DNA of 64,000 nucleotides from Dactylonectria macrodidyma (Eukaryota > Ascomycota > Sordariomycetes > Hypocreales > Nectriaceae). The position numbers and the translations under genes were made by a program. The notes under the pieces were generated by a model. That model saw nothing but the letters and a program-made list of their open reading frames with translations. It ran no database searches and had not been told where the DNA came from. Each line of letters starts with the position of its first letter. The stretch's first letter is position 1. The stretch spans positions 1,488,001 to 1,552,000 of the forward strand of contig JAGMUV010000010.1 of assembly GCA_020744425.1 (NCBI GenBank), written 5' to 3'. Shown here one piece after another: positions 21,911-33,829 of this stretch.

Positions 21911-22675
21911 GAACATAATCGTAACCGCAAAGATGGCCAAGGGCGTACGTACCAAGTCTCGGCGGAAGGACTGGTACTCTTCAGCCATTCTCTCAAAGAT
22001 AGCTACGACCGGGTTGATGAGGACGGAATTGCTGACCGCTGTGGCACTCTTGCCTTGGGGGGAATATTATATGATATAAATAAAGATGCGAGCCGACGGA
22101 AACTTACCACAGCTCCTTAGTTACTATGAGTTCGCCAACAGAGGACAACCGTTGATATAGATAAAGGATGCATTTTGTCACTCGGCCATCTAGGTGTATT
22201 TGTGGGATAGTCATAGGCAGTTGATGGGTCAATTAGACTATTGATAGAATGTTGCCATATGGTCAGACTTATTGCTAGTAGTAAGTTAGAATCTGTATAA
22301 AGGCAGATGTGCGAATAGCAGAGAAGGCTGAATTACTGGAGGTATGGAAGGTGGGTTTTTTTAACTTTGATGTTACTGATGCGCACATGAACAGACAACC
22401 CCAGACTATGTATCCGTCCGGTAGTGCTGACTTACTGTGTACAACAGTGCACTGAAAACGAGGCTTAACCTTTAAGCCAATAATTTTCGAAGCTGATTAC
22501 GCAAAGGCATATATCACGTGGCTAATGTTACTTGAGAAAGGGTTCAAGAGCGGGGAAGTAACAAGATGAGCAAGGCATACTTACGCACATCTCACAAACT
22601 ACTACGGCCTAGGTTCAAGAAAATCGTTCATCCATCGCTTATTGCCCTTCCCTCGGCACGTATCCCAATCATATC
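21911..22675. other. Upstream region of the 2OG-Fe(II) oxygenase gene
   Basis: Non-coding, AT-richer than the gene. No TATA box placed with confidence and no repeat recognised. Confidence 0.35.
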
Positions 22676-23993
22676 ATGGTCGAGACACTCCCCATCATCG
22701 ACCTCGCAGCGTATTATTCCGCCGGCCCTCAGAGTCAGGAAGCTCAAGATGCCATCCAAGCCATCCACACGGCAGCTAGGACGTGGGGATTCTTCCTCGT
22801 CACCGGCACCGCCGTGGCTCCTCAGACCCAATCTTCACTCGTCTCCAGCTCACGTAGTTTCTTTGACCTGCCGCTCAAGACCAAGATGGCCCTCGACGTG
22901 AGGTCTGGCGGCGTCGCCTGGCGCGGCTACATGCCTCTTGGCGGCGAGCACACGCACGGCCACGTCGACTACAAAGAAGGCTTCTACGTCGGCCCTGAGC
23001 ACCCCGACGATCATCCTCTCGCTGGCATGCCGCTGCACGGAAGAAACCAGTTCCCTGACCAGGTGCTCCCTGAGATGCGGCCTGCAGTGCTGGATTATGT
23101 GGCGCAGGTGACGGAGCTGGGGAAGTCGCTGACAGACCTCTTCTCGCTTGGGCTGGGTCTGGGGCGAGACGAATTACGCAAGAGGTTGCTGGAGCCAGAG
23201 CCGGTGGTGCTTTTCCGGTGCTTCATGTATGCGCCTGTCAAAGAAAAGTTGAAGGGATCTTCTGAGGAGTTAAAGGAAGGGAATGGCGACGAGGGCTTTG
23301 GCATTGGCAAACATACAGGTCAGGCTCAAGGCTTCTGAGTATTCTACACTCGCTAATACAGTGCTACAGATTTCGGTTATCTCACCATTCTTCACATGGA
23401 CTCCCCAGGACTTCAGGTCAGTGCAATGACCCTAGCCTTGGAATCTCCAATAACTCGACCGATGCCAACTCACAGCATGCTTCAAGGTCCTCACTCCATC
23501 CGACCAGTGGGTGGACGTGCCCTGTGTTGAGAACTCGTTTGTGGTAAACAGTAAGTTGAGTGATATCTCAGCCTCCCATTCCCGTGTCATCCTCATCGAG
23601 AACCAAAACCTCAAGCTAACATAACCGCCCGCAGTCGGCGACATGTTCGACCAGCTTACCAACGGCCGATACCGATCCCGGCCCCACCGAGCCCGGCGCC
23701 CCGCTCCGGGCTCCGCTCCGCGATTCTCCTTCCCGCTCTTCTTCGACTTTGCCTGGACCGCCGAGATGAAGCGCCTGCCGCTTAGTCACCTACCGCCGCA
23801 GTCCGATGAGGAGAAGCAGCTGGCCGAGAAGCGCTGGGCTTCCACTACCTTCCGCGAGGTCCAGGGTACCTGGTCGCAGTATCTGGCGCGCAAGGTTCAG
23901 AAGGTGTTTCCAGACCTCGGGTTGCCTGACTTTGAGCCGAATAGTGCACCATCGACGAGGTTTACGAGAGTTGTAGAGGTGGGTCTGGATTAG
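22676..23993 (+). CDS. 2-oxoglutarate-Fe(II) dioxygenase, isopenicillin-N-synthase-like fold
   Basis: Four exons (22676-23318, 23370-23416, 23487-23550, 23635-23993) give 370 residues. The N-terminal DIOX_N part starts LPIIDLAAYY and has ARTWGFFLVTGTAV and SRSFFDLPLKTKMAL. The catalytic core has GIGKHTDFGYLTILHMDSPG, giving the HxD iron ligands across intron 1; SNSFVVN-type strand VENSFVVNIGDMFDQLTNG; and the distal ligand in RSRPHRA. The 2-oxoglutarate-binding Arg-Ser pair appears as RFSFPLFF. All splice joins keep frame and restore these motifs. It is expected to be a cytosolic oxygenase that hydroxylates or desaturates a small molecule. No biosynthetic backbone gene lies nearby, so its substrate is open. 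Confidence 0.9.
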
Positions 23994-26900
23994 GTCAGGC
24001 CATGGACTGTTTGTCAAGTCATGCTAAAAAGACACTGTGGAAGCATTGGGTTTGAAGGTGCTTAAATTGTGAAGAAAACTGCGCTTTTTCGACCTTGGGA
24101 CAACAGCAACTCGCTTTCGATGGAGCGGACAGTCTTACAGTAGCTAAAGAGACATGACAGTTTGAAGATGAACGTCAACATCCGGCAACTTGTTATTCGC
24201 CCAGAATATGAAATGCCAAGAGCATTCTTCCTGTACCAGGGCCAATAGGTATCCTAACCCACCGTGCGATTTGTTGCACTCCCCAAATGACCTTGTAGAT
24301 ACCCATGGCGGTTTCAGTCGTACCGAAGCCCTGTTCCCCCCAAAGAATTGTCTTGGAGTCTTCCCTAGTTGCAGCCGGCATACACTTGGCTGAAGCTATT
24401 TGTACCCCAAAGTTGTCTGCCTTGACTGATGCTTCGTCTAATGAGCTACGCACAGTCAACCTACCAGAGTCTAGTAACGCGCTTCTTACTCCTTAGGACA
24501 CATCTTTCGAGGGCGTCCAACGAGGTCCACTACTAATGTTCCAGCATACTCGTTTTGCCTTGCTCGTATCATGGCAGGTGTTGGAGGCTTTATTCGATTT
24601 TGTAACGATGTAGCCGAAATATACCGGGGCTTAGAGCCAGGCAATGACGCCAATGCAGGACTGAAGCAGCCTCCAGCAATCACGCCATTCTTGGCGAGCG
24701 AAAGGAGTGAAGATGATGATTCGACCGCCGGATTTGGGTATGGACTCAAGCCGCTGGGGTATACGATCAATATTGAGTCTAATGTTCTAAAACTAATGAG
24801 GACAACATGACAGCTGTCCATTTCCTCCGGCCACTTGCAGTTACCACCTGAGATACACTTCTCATCGGCCAAGATGGCTTTATCGTAGATATCTATTCTG
24901 GTGCTAAAAAATAATTTTATGCCTGGGTCTTCACCTTGCAGCGCTGTAGGTTTACACTTGACACTAAACCCAAGCACTTAAGAGTCCTTCATAATCACAT
25001 GGGATTTACGTAATAACTATTCTGATAAGATGGCAGCTGAGCTTAGTGAGGACAACCCTACAAGACTACGGCATTTTTAACCGTGTAAAGTGTCATCTCG
25101 CCTGAGGGAAGAAGTAATTAATTAACCATCACAATGCAAAATACTTGCAGAGACTTAGTCATGTGGTACAGTATATTGCAGTGTCTCTAGAGACAGTCCT
25201 ATGTATACTTCATAAGGCCTTGCTCACATATAACCCGTGCCGCCCTCGCCTACGAGAGCTATGTACTGACCCATCAAATCAACCCTTCGTATTCATTGGT
25301 ATCACCAACTACGACTCGGATGTTTAGGTTATTAAGGAGAGATAGGCGTTCCTCAACGGCGGTTGGCCGGGTTGGCCAGGCCTTCGCAGTTAGCCTCGGC
25401 AAGAATGGCCTCAATCTCGGCCTCTACATTTATGGTAACGGTAGTTACAGCGGAAGGGTTTATTACAACGACTCGAAATGGCAACTTGGTGCCATCGATA
25501 GGTGCGTGTGTAATGCTCTCCCTTGCTCCTTAGGCTTGGCTAGGTATGATTGCTACCTACTCAAACCCGAAGCTCCATGTTGCTAGACCTCGACGCTAGT
25601 CATTCGATATTGAGCTCAAGTAATGTCCATGTCTAGGGTTAGTTTCGCAGTTGCTTGATGTTGCTTCACATTTTCAATGAACGTGAGTCTTGGCAGGCTA
25701 TGCGACTTCGGCTGGGAGAAAGTGTGGAGGCGGCGCAGGAAGAAGGCTTCTATTTGCGAATGAAGCTCAGTTGCTAAGAATCTAGAATAGCTAATGTTGA
25801 TCATCTGAACGCTCTCTCGGCTTAGTTCTCCTACATATCATCCGGGTTCCGGCGGTGACAAAACCTTCCTCAGACGTGATCTTGGCGTGTGAGCAAGGCC
25901 ATGATACTTCCTAACTTGACTATCTTGCGGGGTTACTTACGCTTGCCGTGCGTCCAAGAATGGTTCTCAGTATACTGAACTAGATAAGCGTATTTTGGCA
26001 GACAACAGTTGCATCTATCTTGGCGTCTTTAAACTTTTGCAGTTGTTAGAGAGCAGGAAGCACGGGCATTGGCTAGGGCGACTGACGAGAGGTTTGACGG
26101 GTCTGAGTCAGGCACCAAATTTGGGACATGGATTCAGACCAGCAACCAGCCTAACTAAACACGGCAGGTGAACATGTCTCTTATGACATACCTTTCTGCA
26201 TCAAAACGGATAGAAATAGAGAGTTGATTGAATCTCGCTGCCCAGGCTATTAAGGACGACCCATCTCTTAGAGCTGGAGCTGCGGCTAAGATCTACTTAA
26301 CTAATCGGGCAACATCCCAACGCGACAGCATGTTAACTAACCTAATAACTTATCCCTACAATGAATCTGCATACTTGCAGACCTTGGAACACCATACATA
26401 CAGGACAGTTCGAGAGCGAGCGCAGGGCTGGTTGTTGAAATCTTCTACATTCTAGCCGCATCACAATGTAAACCAAAAGGGTAAACGGCGACGGGAATAT
26501 CCGGGACACCTCTGAGCATGCGGCTAGCGTTTCAAATAAGCCAGCCTCCAACTCTCTTTCGGTGTTGTGCCCGAATGCCAAGCCTCGCTTGGTGAACAAG
26601 TGGAGGGCTCCCTTGTGCCGCTTCACTTACCCTATACGAGTCTTGACTACTTTGGCATATCATCTAAAGGCCCTTCATTTTGAAATTCAAGTCAGGCTGA
26701 AGTCAAGCCGCATATAACAGTGCAAAATGTTGAGACCTTGAGTTTTAGGTCGAATCAAGGCAGAATGATGCAGTGTTATCTCGACCCCGGCGGCTCATTT
26801 CCTGCAAAAAAGAGACGGCTGTGGCCTTGATCGTTCGAACTACGGGGCGAATTCTAAACGAGCAATCACGCGACCACGAACCCTGGACTAGATCTCGAAT

Positions 26901-28005
26901 TTCAACACACTTCCAAGTATCCTTGTTTCTCCTCATAGCCAGGCTGTAGGTTTTGAACCATGGGCTGTACACTCTATCAAGGGTGTGTTGCTGCTATCGC
27001 AAAGTCAAAAAAATTAGTCCTTCTCACTCTCGCTGGCGCCTGTCTTGTCGGCAGATGGATTGCAGAACTGGGGTGGCAGCTGTAACTACCATGGCGAAAA
27101 AGGCTTCTACTTATGCCCTTGGGCCAAACGCGGCTACCCCGAGACCTCTTCCGTGAGGTGATCCCAAGTTGATTACTCTTAACGTCAGCGTTTTCGTCTT
27201 CACCATCACCGTCGAGACCATTGGAGATCCCCTCATGCGTTCCATATCGGTCGTAACTAGGAACTCCAAAAGGTTCGAGTCAGCAGCATCGAGGGATAAA
27301 TCCCGGAGATTGATGACAATGTGACCCACCCTCGCTGGCCGACTAATACCCTGCCAGCAGCATGACCTGGCTGATTGGATTAAATCCTCGTGTCCCCTAC
27401 ATGAGGGGGACAGGTCGCACTCCCTCTCTTGCTTATTATTGACTGTGTCGGGGGAGGGGGTAGCAACAAGCAACCTTCCTATTTCCACACGTAAGACAAG
27501 CGTTGCGTAGATACGTCCCCAGCCTAGGTATTCTGAATATGTCTCAAAAAAGGCAATCTGAAACAATTCCTATTGCCTTCTTATGCATTACCATTTAGGA
27601 CTATCAACATAATCTTAGAAGTGAGAATTTCCAAAGGTGTAAATTATTCAGGCAATGTTGGCTTTCAGGGCCCACTATTGTCTTACTTACCCTACATCTT
27701 ACTTTTCCTATGGCTGGGATCGGGAAATACAAAATCCGCAGGCATGAGGGTGGCGCAGTTGATACCTGCCTAAGATAGATCCGATCGATCACTCATCTCT
27801 TTATTCAATCCATCGTCATTTGGTTCCTCTGGGCATACTTCCAAGCGAATCGCACCAATTCGGACGGTCGTCGCCGAATACTTTTATTGTAAAAAGGCAG
27901 GCTCGACAACTTCCCGCCGACTTTTCTTCTTCGAACGGTGATATCTAATATCTACAATCCCTCCTTGAGGAGACGACCTCAGTCGTAACTCCGTAAGCCC
28001 TAGAG
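23994..28005. other. Gene-poor 4-kb stretch
   Basis: No family can be assigned. The longest frames are 24486-24977 (minus, 163 codons, with YSATSLQNRIKPPTPAM-like ordinary composition) and 27111-27566 (minus, 151 codons, with INLRDLSLDAADSNLLEFLV). Both look partly protein-like but lack introns, start context or recognisable domains. A plus-strand segment at about 25390-25500 reads GLYIYGNGSYSGRVYYNDSK, also protein-like, between stops. I read the stretch as old relics or spacer. Confidence 0.35.
26964..27016 (+). repeat. Short repeat shared with 53861-53918
   Basis: GCTGTACACTCTATCAAGGG followed by TGTTGCTGCTATCGCAAAGTCAAAA matches, with about ten differences and a small gap, GCTGTCCACTCTATCGAGGG and TGCTTGCTGCTATCACGGAGTCAAAA at the second site. 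Same orientation. The nature of the element is unknown; the second copy is followed by a long T-run. Confidence 0.4.
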
Positions 28006-30036
28006 ATGTCTGAGGGGTCGGCTCCATCTCTATCACCGCAGCCGCCTTCGGGCTCCGACTCAGGCTCGGCACTCTCACCGCTCTCATGTTACTTGTGCAA
28101 GACGCGCAAATTGAGATGCGACCGAACTCAGCCCGGCTGCGGCAGATGTGCCAAGGCAGGCGAGTACTGTGACTACCCATCGGCTCGGAAACGCCCCGTC
28201 ATGCCCGTTACGAGATCAGGAGTGCGCGACCTGAAAGCCAAGATTCGTAAGTCGAACATGAGATAGACAGGCTTTGAAGCTTGGTCACGTAAAAATGGTT
28301 GTTGTATTGACACGATCGGCAGAGGAACTAGAGGGTAGGCTGGAGGCTCAAAACACGTCTCCCGAATCTGGGTATTCCAACACAGAGCTCATCGACACTG
28401 GCCGGTTCGATCAGTTGCCACCGCCACATATAGTGGAGGAACTGTAGGTGACTAATTACAAGATGTTTCATATAGCGGCCGTAGACTGACGTTGACAACC
28501 GCTGCTAGGATGTCAATATACTTCACCAAGTTGCAGTCTGACTCTTTAATGATCCACCAACAGAGGTACGTCGCCTCGCTCTACCGGCCTGCACATATGC
28601 AGCCACCCATGTGCCTTCAGTATGCCATCCTGGCGGCTGGGGCGAGTGCATCTTCCATGTATAGACACTTTGCCGACGCCTTTTACGGACGTGCACGTCA
28701 GTACATCCAAACGGACGAGATGAAGGTTGGTGGGCGCTTGAGCCATTCCTTCTCGCAAACGCAGGGTTAATTCAGGTTCCAACAGAACGACAGTCATCAG
28801 ATCTCACTGGCTCATGTTCAAGCTTGGGTTCTCATCAGTCATTTTGAGGCGCAGCATTTGTGGTTTTCCAGAGCGTCCATGAGCATAGCCAGGGCCATTC
28901 GTTTGGGCCAAATTCTCGGACTTCACAGGTTGGATGGGAAGAATGCCGCCGGTTTAACGCTTCCGCCAGCAACAGACTTTACCGAGGAGGAAGAACGTAG
29001 GAAGACATTTTGGGTTATATTCTGCACTGATCGCATCACGAGCAGTACAGGTGGCTGGCCTACCATGATGGATGCGCGCAGTGTGAGTTCCAGCTCGGCC
29101 CCAAGTTGGGCAGTGACGTGCGATTGCTGACAGTTACTAATAGATCCAAACACGGCTCCCAACGCCCATGGAAGCGTTCCTATATAGCATTCCGGTGGCG
29201 TCTATAACCCTCAGGCAGGCCCTCAAACAAGACATGTGGGAGCTTTCCACCAGCGCTTGCAGGGTGGTAGCTGTACACCTGTTTAACGAGTGCTTCAACT
29301 TCTCCAGGGGCGGCCATGACGATGACGATGCCGATAGCGATACCTGGCAACAACTTCAGCAACTTGACAACAGCCTCACTAATGCCTTTGAAACGCTGCC
29401 TTTTCATCTGCGGTGCCCTGAGAACATGGATAACGCCGATGCCGTCTTCATCAACCTTCAATTACACACCGCCTTGATCTGCATCTACCGCGCGGCGACG
29501 ACGAGGTCACAAATGGATATGGGTTCATTGCCACACATCCACGAGAGGGTTTCCGTTTCGGCCGTCAAAATCATGACAATCGTAGCACTGGTGGCAGATA
29601 TCGCCACGAGCTCCCGCAACCCGCTGATTTCGTTTGCCACGTATATCGCGGCATCATTCTTCCTGACCGACTTTGTGGCATCGGGCAACCGTCAAAGCGA
29701 GGAGAACCTCACAGCTCTCACGGACTTGATGATTGACGTTGGGAAAACAAATGCTTTTACAGCGTCGCTTGCTGTGCGGTTGGCGCAGGCACTGACGACG
29801 TCTGGGGTTGATCCGAGGGCTGTTGAAAAGGTTAGTCAAGCCATGTTTTGCTTTTTATGTTTTATCTTGTTTTGATTCAAACTTTGAGCTGACCAGTCTG
29901 TGATTAGGTCGAGATGTTGATGGCCGACTTGACAATTCCTGGGCAAGAAGACGAGGAGAATGGCATTGTTATATTATGTCCTGCGACCGGTCAGCCTAAC
30001 CATGCTGATTTCGGGGAGAGATTGTCATCAGAGTAA
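28006..30036 (+). CDS. Zn2Cys6 fungal-specific transcription factor
   Basis: Six exons (28006-28246, 28323-28443, 28509-28725, 28801-29082, 29144-29830, 29908-30036) give 558 residues. The binuclear zinc cluster at about residues 28-55 is complete: CYLCKTRKLRC, then GCGRCAKAGEYC. A linker and short coiled stretch (QELEGRLEAQN) follow. The middle-homology domain starts PPPHIVEELMSIYFTKLQ and runs through MCLQYAILAAGASAS, AWVLISHFEAQHLWFSRA and AIRLGQILGLHRLDG to the RRKTFWVIFCTDR motif. It should be a nuclear DNA-binding regulator. The carboxylesterase gene begins 294 bases downstream on the same strand, so it may be a target; this is inference. The exon 3/4 join (28725/28801) was chosen to hold frame; other borders are clear. 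Confidence 0.9.
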
Positions 30037-30329
30037 AGTACTGCGTACAACAAAGTAAACAAATTGATAAGCCATTTCTAATTAGCCGATATAATCAGCC
30101 GGCCATGACGGGGTCCGATGTGCCTGACATCGACATCTCGGTGTTGCTTAAGAAGTCCGAATGTCCCCACATTCCCCACCTCGGATGTCCATAAGCAATA
30201 CCCCTGTCGAAGCTGCCAAAGAGGCATTCTCAACGTCGATCAGGATTTGAATGATAAAACCATGGCAACTCGCACGCAAAAAGGGAACATGTTGTCGAGA
30301 AACCCAAGGCTATAGACCATCTACTAATC

Positions 30330-32212
30330 ATGTTCTCTACAAAGACCGTCTCGGCCATTGTTGGCCTGCTTGTACGTCTCCCAGCCATCATGGCCTCAAA
30401 TTGCACTCTGAAAGAGCCTCGGATCGAATTGGACTACGCTACCTATGTTGGTACATCCCTTTCAAATGGCGTGGACCAGTTTCTTGGCATGAGGTATGCC
30501 GCAGCCCCTGTTGGGGATCTTCGATGGCGAGCCCCAGCACCACCAGAACAGCAAGGAATCGAACTAGCCCAAGAAGTAAGCCAGCCACTTAGTCACTTAG
30601 TCTAAAAGCAATCAAACGAACAACAAGACGCTGATCATGCTCTAGTTCAACAACTTCTGCATCGGGACCGGCGAGAAAGAAGCACCTGGAGTCGGCGAGG
30701 ACTGTCTTTACGTCAATGTATGGAAGCCCACCGATGCTACGCCTAAGTCAAAGTTGCCAGTCTGGGTTTTTATTCAAGGCGGGGGTAGGACTTCCTATCT
30801 TCTCAGGCTATTAATCAACAATCTTTGCTCATGTTGCTCTACAGGATATAACCAGAATTGGAGCCCCAACTATAATGGCTCCGAGGTGGTTGAGACATCA
30901 GGTCACAACATTATCCAAGTCAACTTCAACTATCGCGTCGGCGTATACGGTTTTTTCGCAGGCAAAGCTGTAGAGGAAAATGGAGACCTGAACAACGGCC
31001 TTCGCGACCAGCTTGCTTTACTTCATTGGGTCCAGAACAACATTTCCAAGGTAGGAGAAAAGTCATCAATCCCCTGATGTGTGCAGGCTGTTGATGTGAC
31101 GTGCTCTAGTTCGGTGGTGATCCTAAGCACGTTGTGATTCATGGCAGTTCAGCCGGTGCTGGCTCTGTCGCCCTGCACCTTATCTCGCCGCGACCCGCGA
31201 CTGCAACTCTCTTTGCCGGCGGCATTATGGAGTCTGTCTTTGTTCCGCAACAGCCCCGGAAGACTGAGTTGGAATGGCAGTACCACCGCTTCGTTGAGCA
31301 GCTGGGCTGTGCTGGTGACAGTGCCGAAGAAGAGATGGTTTGCCTTCGTGGCAGAGATACAAACGCAACCCAGGAGGCAAATGTGCCGAGCCCATTTCCC
31401 GAATCAATTGGAGCACCGTTTTGGTACTGGGTTCCCGTCATCGATGGAGATCTCATCCCTGACGAGCCTTTGGAATTGTTCGCTCGCGGCGAGTTCACCA
31501 AGGTTCCCATGATTATTGGCAACAATCAGAATGGTTCGTCTTGGGGACTTGAAGACTTTGCTCCTAATTCGTTTGCTAACTTATTTTAATAGAAGGTGTC
31601 TTCTTCGTCCCCCAAGCTTCCACGGCCCAAGACGTCATCAACTTTATGGACGACAATTACCCTCGCTTAACAGGCGACGACAACACAAAGATTGCCGAGT
31701 ACTATCCTCTTATGGACCCCGCACCTCCCAACGCTCCCTACTTCCCGTCTGTCGAGCAAGCCTATGGCGAGTCAACCCTCATCTGCCCAGCCATTTCTAT
31801 CCTCGAAGCCATCCGCAACGCAGATGCTGAACCTGCTTGGTCCTATCGTAACCATATTTACGACGATTTTTACGCTTCCCTAGGGTTTGGAACACCTCAC
31901 GGGTATGAAGAGGGTGCCATATTTGGCCCTAACAACACGAATAACCCAGGTCGGTATACATCACCGGAGAGCTTTTACACATATAATGCGCCGCTGGTGC
32001 CCGTATTCATGGATTATTGGATATCCTTTGTACGTACCTTGTCACCGAACCCATATCGAAGTGATGAAGCGCCAAAGTGGCATCCGTGGAACGAATCGCG
32101 GTCAAAGTTGCTGATTGAGCTTGACAACTTGCACATGGAAGCCGTCGGGGAATCTCAATTTGAAAGGTGTGAGTTTTGGGAAGGAATTGACAGGTCTCTG
32201 GGTTCCAAATAA
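30330..32212 (+). CDS. Type-B carboxylesterase/lipase, probably secreted
   Basis: Five exons (30330-30575, 30646-30784, 30845-31050, 31110-31533, 31593-32212) give 544 residues, normal for fungal type-B esterases. Residues 1-22 (MFSTKTVSAIVGLLVRLPAI...) look like a signal peptide. Then come FLGMRYAAAPVGDLRWRAP, EDCLYVNVWKP with the first disulphide Cys, and the oxyanion loop FIQGGGYNQNW. The nucleophile elbow is HGSSAGAGS, with Ser where most members have Glu before the catalytic Ser. The C-terminal part has VPMIIGNNQNEG and a GTPHGYE turn that probably carries the catalytic His. All introns are 59-70 bases with standard borders. It hydrolyses esters of unknown nature outside the cell or in the secretory path. 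It follows the Zn2Cys6 regulator gene. Confidence 0.9.
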
Positions 32213-32913
32213 GGCATATGTTGGGGACGTAAGTGAGCTGAGATCCGAGAAGGTCAAGAAGCATATAAATATTAACCCTGACTTTTCTCTTCTTTGGGTT
32301 TGTGGGATTGTGACATGGATCTAGGAAATTGCAGCGGATCCTAGCTAGAACAACTATGGAGTCGCTTTGTAGCCTGTAGTTGTGGTTGTGTAGATTGCTT
32401 CATGCTCATTGCACAGTAGGAAGTTACATCTGATTAGACACACAGGATTGCAATCTCGCAAAGACAGAGTATCTGGCAAACTTATTTGCACCGGTATCAC
32501 TCCTACTTACCTGATTCTTTCCCAAGTAGCAGTCAAGATTCTTCGATATTTGACTCCCCATTAACAGGTGGCCAGGTCCGCCACTAGTGAAAGACGGACG
32601 GATACGACGACGGGCTGTACGTGCTCCTTGTCGATAAAGGAACCGAAGGTACGGTTTAGAGGACATACCTGAGAGGCTCTACATCCGTAAAAGGAGCAAC
32701 TGGATTACTCTCGGACTCATAGCATGGGCCCAAGCGACCACGAAAGCTTGGCCGATGAGTTGAGTAGGACAACGAAGAACAATTTTTATCGCTACACTTC
32801 CCGTTTCGAGAGTGGGAGCTTGGATGACATTTTGTCACAATTGTGTTATATCGTCGCTAAATTTCCTATTGAAATTGGGTAAAAGCCTCAGAAATTCACA
32901 TAGTATTAATCTC
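32213..32913. other. Gap downstream of the carboxylesterase
   Basis: 3' flank of the esterase and short unrelated frames. No repeat or gene recognised. Confidence 0.35.
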
Positions 32914-33357
32914 CTAGGAGGCAATTTGAAATACCCACTTCAGTTTTGTGGTTTGCAGATCTAGAGTAGCCATCGGGTTAATTTCAGAGAGGAGATCGCG
33001 ATACCTGTACTCCTCATGTACTTTTACGGCTATCTCGCTTCTAGACTGCTCGTATGTAATGATTCTAGTGAAAGTGAGTAACTGTTGGGGTCTTTCATTC
33101 TGTTCCATGAACGAAGCTACGAATCATCCCCTAGGGACTATCTTGGCCGCGCAAAGCTTAAGTCTTTCCAGCAACGACAAGTCCTGAAGGCAGCTTCGAA
33201 ATGCCGAGCCAAGGCTACTCGATAGAGTATCGATGATCTTCAGTGACTCATGTTCCGCCACTAGGATGATAATTCGTCTCTCAAGTTCAAATCCCACGGA
33301 TTCTATCTGAGTCAAGTCAGACTCGAAAGTTGTATTGATTTTAACATCTCGTGGCAA
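32914..33357 (-). pseudogene. Unidentified protein-like relic split by one TGA
   Basis: Two minus-strand frames (33124-33357 and 32914-33108) are in the same frame, separated only by a TGA (in IVPRG-stop-FVASF). Together they make about 147 residues with helix-like content such as GFELERRIIILVAEHES, AFRSCLQDLSLLERLKL and YRYRDLLSEINP. I do not recognise the family. No intron borders would remove the TGA. It may be the remains of a gene or chance. Confidence 0.3.
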
Positions 33358-33829
33358 TTCAATCTTAGGACAAGGGTGTGTTTAATCTCGTCGTCGAATT
33401 GCAGATGGTAAAGTTGGTGGTAACAAAGGGATGAAAGTAGATTCGGTTGAACCTATAATAACCGTGGTGATCTGTGGGGCCGCGTGTCGCTGAATTAATG
33501 GCCATACTTGCAAAGGGCAATAGGCCGTGTGAATGGAGATGAGTTGAAAGCAGCGACGAGTCTGGGTCAAAGTCAGCCCATCTCAAGACTCCAGACTATT
33601 TGACTCAGAACGCGCGTCATCTTTTAACTCGGGCATTAAAGCAACGGCGATCTATGATAGTGAGATATGCAGAACTGAAACACGCTCTATTAGCCTCATG
33701 AGTGGTCCACAAGGTCATCATCTTTGGAGTCGCAGCCCAAGTCTAATCGCTGTTTGACTCCAACTGTGACAGCACGCAATCGACTCCGCCTTTCAGGATA
33801 TCCTTCATCTTACGTATGACTTCATGAAC
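33358..33829. other. Gap before the epimerase-like gene
   Basis: No gene seen; 3' flank of the minus-strand epimerase-like gene. Confidence 0.35.

Noticed and set aside
27111..27566. Minus-strand frame of 151 codons
   Set aside because: Some protein-like stretches, but no recognisable family and no clear gene structure; kept only as a note in the gap entry.
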